Source: Dokdonella fugitiva (GTDB taxonomy: Bacteria > Pseudomonadota > Gammaproteobacteria > Xanthomonadales > Rhodanobacteraceae). From it: 64,000 bases of DNA. The translations under genes were made by a program, and so were the position numbers. Where the stretch lies: the NCBI RefSeq assembly GCF_004342425.1, contig NZ_SLWQ01000003.1:186001-250000 (forward strand), written 5' to 3'. Every line of letters begins with the position of its first letter. Within the stretch, counting starts at the first letter, position 1. The notes under the pieces are model-generated. The model was given only the letters and a program-made list of their open reading frames with translations, ran no database searches and had not been told where the DNA came from. Positions 8,948 to 18,063 of the stretch are shown one piece after another.

Positions 8948-8977
8948 ATTCTATCCCGATGAATCAGCCCATTGCAA
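8948..8977 (-). promoter_or_regulatory. Likely sigma70-type promoter of rpsU
   Basis: On the minus strand TTGCAA (8972-8977) and TAGAAT (8948-8953) are spaced by 18 nt, about 45 nt upstream of the rpsU start. The -35 falls inside the first codons of tsaD. Hexamer match is partial; start site not determinable. Confidence 0.5.
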
Positions 8978-10002
8978 AGGCGCCGGGTCCCGTCCTCGGG
9001 GTCGAGACCTCCTGCGACGAGACCGGGGTGGCCGTCTACGACCTCGACCGCGGCCTGCTCGCCCACACCCTCTACAGCCAGATCCGCATGCACGCGGATT
9101 ACGGCGGGGTCGTGCCGGAACTCGCCTCACGCGACCACGTGCGCAAGCTGCTGCCGCTCGTGCGCGAAACCCTGGCGCGCGCCGGCCTCGGCGTCGGCGA
9201 TCTCGGCGGGGTGGCCTATACGGCCGGCCCGGGGCTCGTCGGTGCCCTGCTCGTCGGCGCGACCGCGGCGCGCGCGCTGGCCTGGTCGCTCGGCCTGCCC
9301 GCGATCGGCGTACACCACATGGAAGGGCACCTGCTCGCGCCGCTGCTCGAGCCCGACCCGCCCGAGCCGCCGTTCGTCGCCCTGCTCGTCTCGGGCGGCC
9401 ACTCGATGCTGATCGAGGTCGCCGGGATCGGCCGCTACACCCTGCTCGGCGACACGCTCGACGATGCCGCCGGCGAGGCGTTCGACAAGACCGCCAAGCT
9501 CATGGGCCTGCCCTACCCGGGCGGCCCCGCGCTCGCGCGGCTGGCCGAACAGGGGCGTGCGGGCGCATTCCGCTTCTCGCGGCCGATGACCGACCGGCCA
9601 GGTCTCGACTTCAGTTTCTCCGGCCTCAAGACCCAGGTGCTGCTCGCCTGGCAGGCGAGCGACCGCTCGGAGCAGACGAAGGCCGACGTCGCACGCGCGT
9701 TCGAGGAAGCAATCGTCGAGACGCTCGCGATCAAGTGCCGCCGCGCGCTCGTGCAGAGCGGCGCGCGCCGGCTGGTCATCGCCGGCGGTGTCGGCGCGAA
9801 CCGTCGCCTGCGCGCGGAACTCGCCGATGCGGGCGCGCGCGAAGGTTTCAGCGTGCATTTCCCGCGGTTCGAGTTCTGCACCGACAACGGTGCGATGATC
9901 GCGCTCGCCGGCGCCCTGCGCCTCGCCGCCGGCCAGCACGAAACGCCCGCGATCGCGGTGCGCCCGCGCTGGGACCTCGCGAGCCTGCCGCCGGTCGCCT
10001 GA
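8959..10002 (+). CDS. tsaD: tRNA N6-threonylcarbamoyladenosine transferase TsaD
   Basis: A 347-aa Kae1/TsaD-family enzyme that transfers threonylcarbamoyl to A37 of ANN-decoding tRNAs, with TsaB, TsaE and TsaC. The opening [16 protein letters not shown], the metal site GVHHMEGH, the SGGHS loop, [27 protein letters not shown] and the C-terminal CTDNGAMIA are all intact. ATG 8959 gives the standard start; the upstream ATG 8944 would add five residues and lies in the divergent promoter region. Confidence 0.96.
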   Translation: MNQPIAKAPGPVLGVETSCDETGVAVYDLDRGLLAHTLYSQIRMHADYGGVVPELASRDHVRKLLPLVRETLARAGLGVGDLGGVAYTAGPGLVGALLVGATAARALAWSLGLPAIGVHHMEGHLLAPLLEPDPPEPPFVALLVSGGHSMLIEVAGIGRYTLLGDTLDDAAGEAFDKTAKLMGLPYPGGPALARLAEQGRAGAFRFSRPMTDRPGLDFSFSGLKTQVLLAWQASDRSEQTKADVARAFEEAIVETLAIKCRRALVQSGARRLVIAGGVGANRRLRAELADAGAREGFSVHFPRFEFCTDNGAMIALAGALRLAAGQHETPAIAVRPRWDLASLPPVA

Positions 10003-10099
10003 CCCGCGTTGCCGCTAAACTCGGGCACCCCGGATTCCATGGCGCCCCGATCTTCGCGCCGGTCCGTCCTCCAGCCTCAACCTTCGGCCCTCAAGAAGC

Positions 10100-10456
10100 A
10101 TGGACCTCGTCTTCATAGAAGACCTGCGGATCGAAACGATCATCGGGATCTACGACTGGGAACGCACGACGCGCCAGGTCGTCGCGCTCGACATCGAAAT
10201 GGCATTCGACAACACGCGCCCCGCCGCGAGCGACCGCATCGGCGACACGCTCGACTACAAGGCGGTGTCCAAGCGGCTCATTTCGTTCGTCGGCGAATCG
10301 CGCTTCGAGCTCGTCGAGACGCTCGCCGAGCGCTGCGCGGCGATCATCCGCGAGGAATTCGGCGTGCCGTGGCTGCGCCTCAAGCTCTCCAAGCCGGGCG
10401 CCGTGACCGGCTCGCGCGCGGTCGGCGTCATCATCGAGCGCGGCGAGCGCGCCTGA
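10100..10456 (+). CDS. folB: Dihydroneopterin aldolase
   Basis: A 118-aa FolB; converts dihydroneopterin to 6-hydroxymethyl-dihydropterin in folate synthesis. Family features: IEDLRIETIIGIYDWER opening, the DTLDYKAVSKR segment, the catalytic-region FELVETLAERCA, and KLSKPGAV near the end. Length is normal. folK, whose enzyme acts on its product, lies 2.2 kb downstream on the same strand but is separated by an oppositely oriented surface-protein gene. Confidence 0.95.
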   Translation: MDLVFIEDLRIETIIGIYDWERTTRQVVALDIEMAFDNTRPAASDRIGDTLDYKAVSKRLISFVGESRFELVETLAERCAAIIREEFGVPWLRLKLSKPGAVTGSRAVGVIIERGERA

Positions 10457-10457
10457 G

Positions 10458-10491
10458 GCCGCGCGGATCGGCTGGAACCGATCCGCGCGGC
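10458..10491. terminator. GC-rich hairpin between convergent genes
   Basis: A perfect 14-bp stem (GCCGCGCGGATCGG and its complement) with a 6-nt loop begins two bases after the folB stop and ends 9 nt before the end of the minus-strand beta-helix gene. There is no T tract, so it may act as a factor-assisted or bidirectional terminator, or protect mRNA ends. Confidence 0.5.
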
Positions 10492-10499
10492 GCGTGCGG

Positions 10500-12452
10500 C
10501 TACAGGTATTCGAACCGGTCGAAGAAGATGCGATCGTCGTCGCGTTCGTAGGCACCGATGTCGGGATTGGCGCCGACCGTGCGCCCGAACCCGCGCTGGT
10601 CCGTCGACAGGGCGCCGGAATTGACGCCGGTATCGATCGCGGGGCTGCCCGTGCCGAGCGCGTGGTTCAACGTCGGCCCGCCGTTGTAGGCGAGCGGTTC
10701 CAGCAGCGGGTCCTGTGCCAGCGTGTCGCCCGGCAGTGCGATCTGCGAGTGGGCGATGACGATGTCGTTGCTGCCGGTGACCGCCGCCGGCGGAGCATGA
10801 TTGCCCAGGACGTCGGCGCTCGCCGGATCGCCGCTCGCCGTGTTGCCGGCGACGATCGTGCTCGACAGCACCATGTTGGTGCTGACGCCATCGCCGTACA
10901 GCACGAGGCCGCCGCCACCCGTGGTCGCCGAATTGAACGCGATCGTGCTGTTGTGGATCTCGACCTCGGACGCAGCGACGCCGCCGCCGCGGCTCGGGGT
11001 TGCCGTGACGGTATTGCCGGACACGGTGCTGCCCACGATCACCAGTGGCTGGGCGTAGTAGTTCGCGATGCCGCCGCCCGTTGCGCCATAGAGCGAACCG
11101 GTTCCGGTGACGGTGGCCGAATTGCCGGTCACGCTGCTCGCCATGAGGGTCACGGCGGAACGCCCGACGATCGCGCCGCCAGCCGTCAGGCACAACGCCG
11201 TGCAGGCGGATTCGACCGTGTTGTCCCGCAGTGCGCTGCCCTGGATGCCCAGCGGTGCGGCGCTGAAGACGCCGCCACCGGTCGCCGTGCCCGCCGTCGA
11301 TGTGGCGTGGTTGGACGCGATCGTGCTCAACACCACGGCGTGGGTTGCCGTGCCCCCGACCAGCGCAGGCAGCGCGAACGGGCGGCTGGCGCCGGGCGCC
11401 GGTGGCGCGTACGCCGACATGTAGAAGCCGGCGCCATGCACCGTGTCACCCGCGCTCAGGGTGTTGCCGGCGATCGTGCTGAAGTAGCTCACGGTCTTGC
11501 CGGAGCCGAATGCGCCGCCGCCGAGCGCCATGCCATCGGAGCCGGAGCCTGCCGCATCCACGCTGTTGCCGGTCACGTCGGAAAAGACGAAATAGGCGGG
11601 CGCGGAGCCGAAGGTGGCGGCGCCGCCGCCGATCGCGCGCGAGGCCAGGCCGAGCGGATGCGCCGGCGCCGCGGGCGGCGGAACGACCTGGGATACGCCG
11701 TTGCCGCTGATCGTGCTGTGGACCGCGACCAGCGGTCCTTCCGCGACCGCCAGGCCGCCGCCGCCGGCCGCGCCGAAGGCGGTCGCATGGCTGTCCGCGA
11801 TCGTCGAGTACTTGAGGTAGGCCGCGCCGCTCACGGCGACCGCGCCGCCGTAGGCGCCGCCGGTCTCCGCGTCGCCGACGCTGCAGCCCGAGATCGTCGC
11901 GTTCGTCAGCTGCAGGTCGCCCTCGATGTAGAGGCAACCGCCGACGGCGATCCCGGCGCCGGCCGGCGCAGGCGCCTTGCCGTTGACGAGCGCGACCTTC
12001 GACAGCGTCAACGAATGCGACGTCGCGATCACGCGGTCGTGACCGCCGGCGTCGATCACGAGTGCATCGCTGCCCGGCCCGGCGATCGTGACCGCCGCCG
12101 CGGGCTCGAGCGCGCTCGACAATGTGATGCGCCCCTGCAGGCCGCCGAGGTCGATGACGTCGCCATCGACGGCGGTCACGAGGGCTTCGCGCAGCGATCC
12201 CGCGCCGCTGTCAGCGAGCGACGTGACGCTGCGCACGGCCGCTGCGCGCGACGGCGTCAGTGCCGTCGTTGCAGCCGCGGGTACGAAGGCGCCGCCGAAG
12301 CCGCGGAACTCCTGCTGGTGCGGCGTGGGTACGGCCCGTGCGACGGGACCGTTCGCCGGCGCGGCAGCCGCCGTGCCGGCGAGTGCGACGGACAATGCGA
12401 CACACAACGTGCGCGCGTTCGGCTGCGAGCGCCTGTTTCGCGTAGTAGTCAT
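10500..12452 (-). CDS. Parallel beta-helix surface protein with choice-of-anchor Q domain
   Basis: About 650 aa, secreted: signal peptide ends near TAAAAPA. The body consists of repeated short strands with N-S-T-I-x-x-N turns (STISGNG, STIAGNT, STIAFNS, STIVAGN), the pattern of right-handed beta-helix/polymorphic-outer-membrane-like proteins. The C-terminal LAYNGGPTLNHAL...GSPAIDTG...DQRGFGR...DIGAYE is the choice-of-anchor Q domain. The last residues, RIFFDRFEYL, are a variant of the FxDGFE tail seen in this window. ATG 12452 follows GGGGAG by 7 nt; the frame is open to 12644 but those residues are not signal-like. Ligand unknown; it separates folB from folK. Confidence 0.82.
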   Translation of the reverse strand: MTTTRNRRSQPNARTLCVALSVALAGTAAAAPANGPVARAVPTPHQQEFRGFGGAFVPAAATTALTPSRAAAVRSVTSLADSGAGSLREALVTAVDGDVIDLGGLQGRITLSSALEPAAAVTIAGPGSDALVIDAGGHDRVIATSHSLTLSKVALVNGKAPAPAGAGIAVGGCLYIEGDLQLTNATISGCSVGDAETGGAYGGAVAVSGAAYLKYSTIADSHATAFGAAGGGGLAVAEGPLVAVHSTISGNGVSQVVPPPAAPAHPLGLASRAIGGGAATFGSAPAYFVFSDVTGNSVDAAGSGSDGMALGGGAFGSGKTVSYFSTIAGNTLSAGDTVHGAGFYMSAYAPPAPGASRPFALPALVGGTATHAVVLSTIASNHATSTAGTATGGGVFSAAPLGIQGSALRDNTVESACTALCLTAGGAIVGRSAVTLMASSVTGNSATVTGTGSLYGATGGGIANYYAQPLVIVGSTVSGNTVTATPSRGGGVAASEVEIHNSTIAFNSATTGGGGLVLYGDGVSTNMVLSSTIVAGNTASGDPASADVLGNHAPPAAVTGSNDIVIAHSQIALPGDTLAQDPLLEPLAYNGGPTLNHALGTGSPAIDTGVNSGALSTDQRGFGRTVGANPDIGAYERDDDRIFFDRFEYL

Positions 12453-12505
12453 GAGCTGGCTCCCCTTCTCCGGATGGCGCCGCGGCTTCGCCGCAGCGTC
12501 TGGGC

Positions 12506-12528
12506 TTGCCGGACCTCGTGTCCGGCAA
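12506..12528. promoter_or_regulatory. Inverted repeat between divergent genes
   Basis: TTGCCGGAC and GTCCGGCAA, perfect 9-bp arms around a 5-nt spacer, lie in the 190-nt gap between the divergent beta-helix gene and folK, 54-76 nt upstream of the former's start. The size and position suit an operator, but no regulator is identified. Confidence 0.35.
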
Positions 12529-12642
12529 TCGCCCACCCTAGGCGCGCGGCGCGCGACTGTCGAGGCGCGGCACGGCCCGGCGCGCCGAACTGCGGGGCAA
12601 CCCGCACTTGACGGCGTGCATGGCGCACGGCTCGAATGCGTC

Positions 12643-13122
12643 ATGCATCACGCTTGGCTCAGTCTCGGTTCCAATCTCGATCCCGAACGCCACCTGCGCG
12701 CGGCACTCGCCGAATTGCGCGCGCGTTTCGCGATCACCGTTTCCACCGCCTATCGGTTCCCCGCGGTCGGCTTCGACGGCCCGGATTTCGTCAATCTCGC
12801 CGCAGGCATCGAGAGTGATATCGACGCACCTGCACTCGACGCCTGGCTGCATGCGCTGGAGGATCGCCACGGCCGTCGCCGCGACGTACCGCGCTATTCG
12901 AGCCGCACGCTCGACGTCGACATCGTGCTGTTCGACGACGCGATCATCGACGGCCCGGGCCATCTGCAGGTACCGCGGCGTGAGCTTGCCGAGACCTTCG
13001 TGCTCAAGCCCCTCGCGGAAATCGCGCCCGACCTGCGTGTCCCCGGTGACGGCCGCACGCTCGCCGACCTCTGGTCCGCCTCCCCCGACCACGCGACTTG
13101 CTTCGATCCTGTCGCGTTGTAG
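12643..13122 (+). CDS. folK: 2-amino-4-hydroxy-6-hydroxymethyldihydropteridine pyrophosphokinase
   Basis: A 159-aa HPPK; pyrophosphorylates hydroxymethyl-dihydropterin using ATP. It shows AWLSLGSNLDPERHLRAAL, then RYSSRTLDVDIVLFDD with the two metal-binding aspartates, and the downstream VPRRELAETFVLKPLAEIAP block. ATG 12643 gives the usual start; the frame continues upstream only as the mirror of the beta-helix gene. No strong SD is visible. Confidence 0.94.
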   Translation: MHHAWLSLGSNLDPERHLRAALAELRARFAITVSTAYRFPAVGFDGPDFVNLAAGIESDIDAPALDAWLHALEDRHGRRRDVPRYSSRTLDVDIVLFDDAIIDGPGHLQVPRRELAETFVLKPLAEIAPDLRVPGDGRTLADLWSASPDHATCFDPVAL

Positions 13123-13158
13123 ATGCCTTCGGGCCGGGCCAGGACTGCAGAAAACCTG

Positions 13159-13905
13159 TCACATCGACAGCGAGCGGCCGCCGTCGACGCGGATGATCTG
13201 GCCGGTCACGTAGCGAGCGTCGCGCAGCAGCCAGAGCACGGCGCCGGCGACGTCGTCGGGGGTGCCGGGGCGGGCGAGCGGCGTGCGCGCGATGAGTTCC
13301 TGCTGGTCGGCGTAGTCCTTGCCCGCCTCGGGCCAGAGCACGGCGCCGGGTGCAACGCCGTTGACGCGCACGAGCGGCGCGAGTTCCTGCGCGAGCGCGC
13401 GCGTGAGCATCGCCAGCGCCGCCTTGGCCATGCAGTAGACGCTGTGGCGCGGTAGTGGTCGCTCGGCATAGATGTCGACGAGGTTGACGATCGCGCCGTT
13501 GCGACCGGCGAGGTGAGGCGCGGCCGCCTGCGCGAGGAACAGCGGCGCGCGCGCGTTCGCCGCGAACAGCTCGTCCCATTGCGAAGGCGTCACCGTCGCG
13601 AGCGGCGTCGGGTAGAACGCGGACGCATTGTTGACGAGCGCGTCGAGGTGGCCGAAGCGCGCGAGTACGGCGTCGACGAGATCGGGCAGGCAGTCCGCAT
13701 CGCCGAGTTCGGCCTGCAGGGTCAGCGTGCTGTCGGGTCGCCGCGCCTCGAGTTCCTGCGCGAGCGCCTCCTGCTCCGCGTACGAGTTGCGCGCGTGCAG
13801 GGCGAGGTCGTAGCCGGCCGCATGCAGGGTACGCACGATCGTCGCGCCGACGCGGCGGGCGGCGCCGGTCACGAGCGCGACCGGGCGTTGCTGCGTGCTC
13901 GCCAT
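13159..13905 (-). CDS. folM: Pteridine reductase (FolM-like SDR)
   Basis: A 248-aa short-chain dehydrogenase/reductase. The cofactor motif is TGAARRVG with an Arg in the position typical of pteridine reductases and NADPH preference, followed by NNAS (about residue 91) and the catalytic Y-C-M-A-K (Tyr about 157). The RVDGGRSL end is SDR-typical. Lying beside folK and near folB, it probably reduces dihydro- to tetrahydropterins. It converges on folK with a 36-nt gap. Confidence 0.88.
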   Translation of the reverse strand: MASTQQRPVALVTGAARRVGATIVRTLHAAGYDLALHARNSYAEQEALAQELEARRPDSTLTLQAELGDADCLPDLVDAVLARFGHLDALVNNASAFYPTPLATVTPSQWDELFAANARAPLFLAQAAAPHLAGRNGAIVNLVDIYAERPLPRHSVYCMAKAALAMLTRALAQELAPLVRVNGVAPGAVLWPEAGKDYADQQELIARTPLARPGTPDDVAGAVLWLLRDARYVTGQIIRVDGGRSLSM

Positions 13906-13979
13906 CGTCGGTTCTCCTCGGGTTATGCTTCCTCTACGTCACCGCCGAGAGTGCCGCAGAACGCCGCGGCCGACCAGTC

Positions 13980-15155
13980 CTGAACACATCACTTCCCGAA
14001 CCGGGCGCCGACGAGCGCGAACATTCCGACCAGCTTGCCGCGCTGCTGCGCGACGAGATCCGCGCGGGCGGCGCGATGCCGTTCGCGCGCTGGATGGAGC
14101 TTTGCCTGTACGCGCCGGGACTCGGCTACTACAGCGCGGGTCGCACGAAATTCGGCGCCGCCGGCGACTTCGTGACCGCGCCGGAACTCGGCGACCTCTA
14201 CGCGCGTTGCCTCGCGCGCGCATTCGCGCCGACCGTGCGCGCGCTCGGTCCCGACGCGGATTTCCTCGAGCTCGGCGGCGGCAGCGGCGCGTTCGCCGTC
14301 GCGGCGCTGCGCGAGTTCGCCGCGCAGGACGCGTTGCCGCGCCGCTTCCTCATCCTCGAACCGAGTGCCGACCTCGCCGCGCGCCAGCGCGCGCGCGTCG
14401 CCGCGGAACTGCCGCCGGAGATCGGCGCGCGCGCGGCATGGGTCGCGCGGCCGCCGGAGCACGGCTGGCGTGGCGTGCTGTTCGCCAACGAAGTCGTCGA
14501 CGCCTTGCCGACGACGCGCTTCACCGTGCGCGAAGGCGAGGTCTACGAGGAGCACGTCGCGCTCGATTCGACCGAGCGCTTCGAGCGCGTCGATCGTCCG
14601 GCCGACCTGCTCGTCGGCAACGCCGTCCGCCACCTCGAGCGCGTGCTCGGCGCACCATTCGCCGACGGCTACCGCTCCGAGGTGCTGCCGCACCTGCCGT
14701 ACTGGATGCAGGCGGTGACCGCTTCGCTCGAGGCCGGCGTCGTGCTGTTCGTGGACTACGGCTATCCGCGCGCCGAGTACTACCTGCCCGCGCGCAACGA
14801 CGGCACGCTCGTCTGCCACTACCGCCATCGCGCGCATGCCGACCCGCTGCACTGGCCCGGCCTCACCGACCTCACCGCCTTCGTCGACTTCACCGCACTC
14901 GCCGAAGCGGGCGTCGGCGCCGGCCTCGACTTCGTCGGCTACGCGCCGCAAGGCCAGTTCCTGCTCGCGAGCGGCCTGCTCGACGTCGTCGGCGACGACC
15001 TGCCCGAGATCGAGCGCGTGCGGCGCGTCGCCGAAGTCAAACGCCTGACGCTCCCGGGCGACATGGGCGAACGCTTCCAGGCGATCGCGTTCGCCCGCGG
15101 CGGCGTCGACGCGCTGCCGGGGCTGCGCGCGTTCGACCTCTCGCATCGGTTGTAG
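13980..15155 (+). CDS. SAM-dependent methyltransferase, MidA/NDUFAF7 family
   Basis: About 391 aa. Starting at ATG 14076 would cut off the conserved N-terminal helix; the in-frame text from CTG 13980 (NTSLPEPG...LAALLRDEIRAGGAMPFARWMEL) matches the family, so a non-ATG start near 13980 is likely, though no clear SD is seen. Motifs: YYSAGRTKFGAAGDFVTAPE, the SAM loop LELGGGSGAFA, ANEVVDALP and VLFVDYGYP. Human NDUFAF7 methylates a complex I arginine; the bacterial target is unclear. Confidence 0.85.
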   Translation: MNTSLPEPGADEREHSDQLAALLRDEIRAGGAMPFARWMELCLYAPGLGYYSAGRTKFGAAGDFVTAPELGDLYARCLARAFAPTVRALGPDADFLELGGGSGAFAVAALREFAAQDALPRRFLILEPSADLAARQRARVAAELPPEIGARAAWVARPPEHGWRGVLFANEVVDALPTTRFTVREGEVYEEHVALDSTERFERVDRPADLLVGNAVRHLERVLGAPFADGYRSEVLPHLPYWMQAVTASLEAGVVLFVDYGYPRAEYYLPARNDGTLVCHYRHRAHADPLHWPGLTDLTAFVDFTALAEAGVGAGLDFVGYAPQGQFLLASGLLDVVGDDLPEIERVRRVAEVKRLTLPGDMGERFQAIAFARGGVDALPGLRAFDLSHRL

Positions 15156-15194
15156 CGCGTAGACTTCACGTGCTTTCCCGCACTGGGCCGGCGC

Positions 15195-15225
15195 GGCGGC
15201 ACGCGCCCGGCGCGTACCGCCCTAC
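15195..15225 (-). repeat. GTAGGGCGG hairpin element, copy 1
   Basis: On the minus strand the element begins GTAGGGCGG, where TAG is the stop codon of the CCA-adding enzyme gene, and folds into a GGCGGTACGCGC / GCGCGTGCCGCC stem with one mismatch. It lies between convergent genes and may serve as terminator or mRNA 3' end protector. Two further copies are at 16972 and 32824. Confidence 0.55.
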
Positions 15226-16448
15226 ATGGTGCGTTCGAGCGAAGCGATCGCGGCGATGCGGGCGGCGCGGACGGCGTCACCGACCTTGGGACCGGTGATG
15301 CCCCGGGCGACGAACGGCGCGGCATCGATCGCGCGCGCGGCGGCGTGGGCGGCGCGCAGGTAGTCGGCTTGCGGATAGGGTTCATCGGCGAGGCCGAGGC
15401 GGCCGCGCTTGTCCGCTTCGCAGGCGGCGAGGAAGCGCGCGACGCGCTCGGGACGGCGGAATGCGTCGAGGCTCTCCAGCAACTTGAGCACGGTTTCCGG
15501 CCGCAGTTCGAATGCGCGGTGCGCGTCGAGATGGAAGCGGCAGACGAGTTCGGCCAAGGCTGCGTGTTCGGCCGGCACCTTGAGGCGCGCGCTGACCGCG
15601 CGCACCGGCTCGCGGCCGCGCTGCTCGTGCATGACGTGGCGCGGCAGTTCGTCTTGCGGCGTGAGAGCCTTGCCGAGGTCGTGCACGAGCGCGCACCAGC
15701 CGACGAGGTCGTCGCCGGGGGCGAGGCGGGCGGCCTGGTCGAGCACGAGTTCGATGTGCCGACCGGTGTCGACTTCGGGATGGAACTCGGCGCGTTGCGG
15801 CACGCCGTACAGCGCGTCGACTTCCGGGAAGACCACGCGCAGCGCGCCGCATGCACGCAGGGCGCGCAGGAATGCCGATGGCGCGGGCTCGCCGAGCGCC
15901 TTGCGCGTCTCGGTCCAGACGCGTTCGGCGACGAGGTGGTCGACCTCGCCGTCGTCGACCATGCGACGCATCAGCGCGAGCGTCTCGTCGGCGATGCGGA
16001 AGCCGAGCGGCGCGTAGCGCGCGGCGAAGCGCGCGACGCGCAGCACGCGCACGGGGTCCTCGACGAACGCGGGCGAGACGTGGCGCAGCACGCGCTGTTC
16101 GAGGTCGCGGCGGCCGGCGAATGGGTCGACGAGTTCGCCGCGCTCGTCCATCGCCATCGCGTTGATCGTGAGGTCGCGTCGCTCGAGGTCCTGTTCGAGC
16201 GTGACCGAGGGATCGGCATGGAACGCGAAGCCGTGATAGCCGTGGCCGGTCTTGCGCTCGGTGCGCGCGAGTGCGTATTCCTCCTGCGTCGCCGGATGCA
16301 GGAACACCGGGAAGTCCTTGCCGACGGGGCGATAACCGGCCGCGCGCATCTCGTCCGGCGTGGCGCCGACGACGACGAAGTCGCGGTCGGCGACGTCGCG
16401 GCCGAGCAGGCGATCGCGCACGGCGCCGCCGACGAGGTAGATGCGCAT
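15222..16448 (-). CDS. cca: Multifunctional CCA-adding tRNA nucleotidyltransferase
   Basis: A 408-aa class II CCA enzyme that adds or repairs the 3' CCA of tRNAs. N-terminal polymerase-beta-like head with GGAVRD and the metal pair DRD (residues about 8-24), [13 protein letters not shown], and the [12 protein letters not shown] neck. A C-terminal HD domain (LVHDLGKA, about residue 255) indicates the gammaproteobacterial type with phosphohydrolase activity. The ATG at 16448 is the family start. Confidence 0.95.
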   Translation of the reverse strand: MRIYLVGGAVRDRLLGRDVADRDFVVVGATPDEMRAAGYRPVGKDFPVFLHPATQEEYALARTERKTGHGYHGFAFHADPSVTLEQDLERRDLTINAMAMDERGELVDPFAGRRDLEQRVLRHVSPAFVEDPVRVLRVARFAARYAPLGFRIADETLALMRRMVDDGEVDHLVAERVWTETRKALGEPAPSAFLRALRACGALRVVFPEVDALYGVPQRAEFHPEVDTGRHIELVLDQAARLAPGDDLVGWCALVHDLGKALTPQDELPRHVMHEQRGREPVRAVSARLKVPAEHAALAELVCRFHLDAHRAFELRPETVLKLLESLDAFRRPERVARFLAACEADKRGRLGLADEPYPQADYLRAAHAAARAIDAAPFVARGITGPKVGDAVRAARIAAIASLERTM

Positions 16449-16507
16449 CGCTTGACTTGCCCGTGGAAACCGGCTGGCATTGTGCCAGTGAACCGGGGGA
16501 GATTCGC

Positions 16508-16975
16508 ATGCACGCGCGCCATGTCGTCCTCGCTTGCGCGTTGCTCGCCGTCGCGGCATGCGCGAACACCGCGAACAAGCCCGCACCGGCCGCGCCCCCG
16601 GCGCCAGCCGCCGCGCGCGACGATTCGCTCTACCGCGCGCTCGGCGCACAGGCCGGCATCGAGAAGGTCGTCGATGCCGCGCTGGTCGAGATCCACAACG
16701 ACCCGCACATCGACCTGTTCTTCGCCAACACCGACATGCCGGATCTGCGCCGCCTGCTGGTCGAGCAGTTCTGCGCGGCGACCGGGGGCCCGTGCGAATA
16801 CACCGGCCGCAGCATGGAAGAGGCGCACGGCGGCCTCAACCTCACCGACGAGGATTTCGATCGCTTCGTCGCCGACCTCGTGCGCGCGTTCGACAAGGCG
16901 GCCGTGCCCAAGGACCTGCAGCAGCAACTGCTCGCGCTGTTCGGCCCGATGCGCCCGCAGATCGTAGGGCAGTAG
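16508..16975 (+). CDS. Group 1 truncated haemoglobin, predicted lipoprotein
   Basis: A 155-aa protein. The first 18 residues form a lipoprotein signal ending VAAC (Cys18), then a Pro/Ala-rich linker, then a truncated-globin fold ([22 protein letters not shown]...[21 protein letters not shown]), with the His of EEAHGGL as the likely proximal haem ligand. GGGGGAGA precedes the ATG. Most truncated globins are cytoplasmic; a membrane-anchored periplasmic version suggests O2 or NO handling outside the cytoplasm. The last four codons include a short tandem duplication GTAGGGCA-GTAGGGCGG that runs into the 3' hairpin element. Confidence 0.85.
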   Translation: MHARHVVLACALLAVAACANTANKPAPAAPPAPAAARDDSLYRALGAQAGIEKVVDAALVEIHNDPHIDLFFANTDMPDLRRLLVEQFCAATGGPCEYTGRSMEEAHGGLNLTDEDFDRFVADLVRAFDKAAVPKDLQQQLLALFGPMRPQIVGQ

Positions 16976-17008
16976 GGCGGCTCGAGCCGCGCAGCGGCGA
17001 GTGCCGCC
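16972..17008 (+). repeat. GTAGGGCGG hairpin element, copy 2
   Basis: Begins at the TAG stop of the globin gene and extends through GGCGGCTCGAGCCGC and GCGGCGAGTGCCGCC arms, an imperfect but strong stem. Same orientation relative to its host gene as copies 1 and 3. Confidence 0.55.
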
Positions 17009-17103
17009 GTCGTCACGTTCGGCGAACCCGCGGCGGCCTCACGGATGAGCGCCTCGGCCCCGGCCATGTGCCTCGTGCGCTTCGTGCCGCCCTGCGCGGT
17101 CGA

Positions 17104-18033
17104 TCAACCCTGTCGGTTGCGATCGCGTCGGCGACCCTCCGCTCCGAGCAGGCGTGGCACGATCGCTTCCATCGGCGTGGCGACGATGCCGAGGGCGGCG
17201 AGGCCGTCGTCGCGCACGACCGAGTCGAGCTGCAGCGAGCGGAAGTTGTCGCGCGAGATCGGCTTGCCCGGCAGCCATTCGCCGACCAGCGCCTGCACGC
17301 GGCCGAGTGCATCGGGCAGCGGCAGCACGAGGCGCCGCCTGCCGGTCATGCGTGCGGTCCAGCGCACGAGTTCCCCGAGCTCGATCACGCGCGGGCCACC
17401 GAGTTCGTAAACGTGCCCTCGTGTGTGCGGATGCACGAGCGCACGGGCGAAGGCCTCGGCGACGTCGCCGACGTGGACCGGCTGGAAGCGTGCGCGCGCG
17501 CGCGCCAGCGGCAGCATGGGCGCGATGCGCAGCAGCGACGCGAAACGGAAGAACAGGCCGTCGCCGTCGCCGAAGATCACGGACGGGCGGAAGATCGTCC
17601 AGGCGAGCGGAGACGACTGCACGAGTGCCTCGGCCTGGCCGCGCGTCGCGAGGTAGTGGCTCGTGCCCTCGCCCGCGCGCAACGCGCTCATCTGCAGCAG
17701 CCGCGGCACGCCGTCGCCGATGCAGGCGTCGATCACCGTGCGCGTGAGTTCGACGTGCGCCTTGCGGAATCCGCTGCCGTCGTTGCCGCGTTCGTTGAGG
17801 ATGCCGACGAGGTTGACCACTGCGTCCGCGCCGGCGAATTCGCGCGCGAGCACGCTGCGGTCGTACACGTCGGCATTGGCGATCGCGACGCGCGGCAGCA
17901 CGCCGAGCTCGCGATGCAGGTCGCGATTGCGCGTGAGCACGCGGAGCGCGTGGCCATCCCGCTGCAGTCGCGGCACGAGGTGGCGCCCGACGAAGCCGGT
18001 GCCGCCGAGCACGACGATCTTCTGCGGTCTCAT
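17104..18033 (-). CDS. Complex I NDUFA9-like NAD(P)-binding protein
   Basis: A 309-aa atypical SDR. The opening KIVVLGGTGFVGRHLVPRLQRDGH is the Rossmann motif; NLVGILNERG, HVELTRTVIDAC and FRPSVIFGDGDGLF follow the NDUFA9/SDR_a5 pattern, in which the catalytic Tyr-Lys pair is degenerate. In mitochondria the relative is a complex I accessory subunit; bacterial copies may instead act in quinone or membrane metabolism. It converges with the globin gene. Confidence 0.8.
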   Translation of the reverse strand: MRPQKIVVLGGTGFVGRHLVPRLQRDGHALRVLTRNRDLHRELGVLPRVAIANADVYDRSVLAREFAGADAVVNLVGILNERGNDGSGFRKAHVELTRTVIDACIGDGVPRLLQMSALRAGEGTSHYLATRGQAEALVQSSPLAWTIFRPSVIFGDGDGLFFRFASLLRIAPMLPLARARARFQPVHVGDVAEAFARALVHPHTRGHVYELGGPRVIELGELVRWTARMTGRRRLVLPLPDALGRVQALVGEWLPGKPISRDNFRSLQLDSVVRDDGLAALGIVATPMEAIVPRLLGAEGRRRDRNRQG

Positions 18034-18063
18034 CGCGGACTCCTGCAGGGAATCTCCCGTTTA

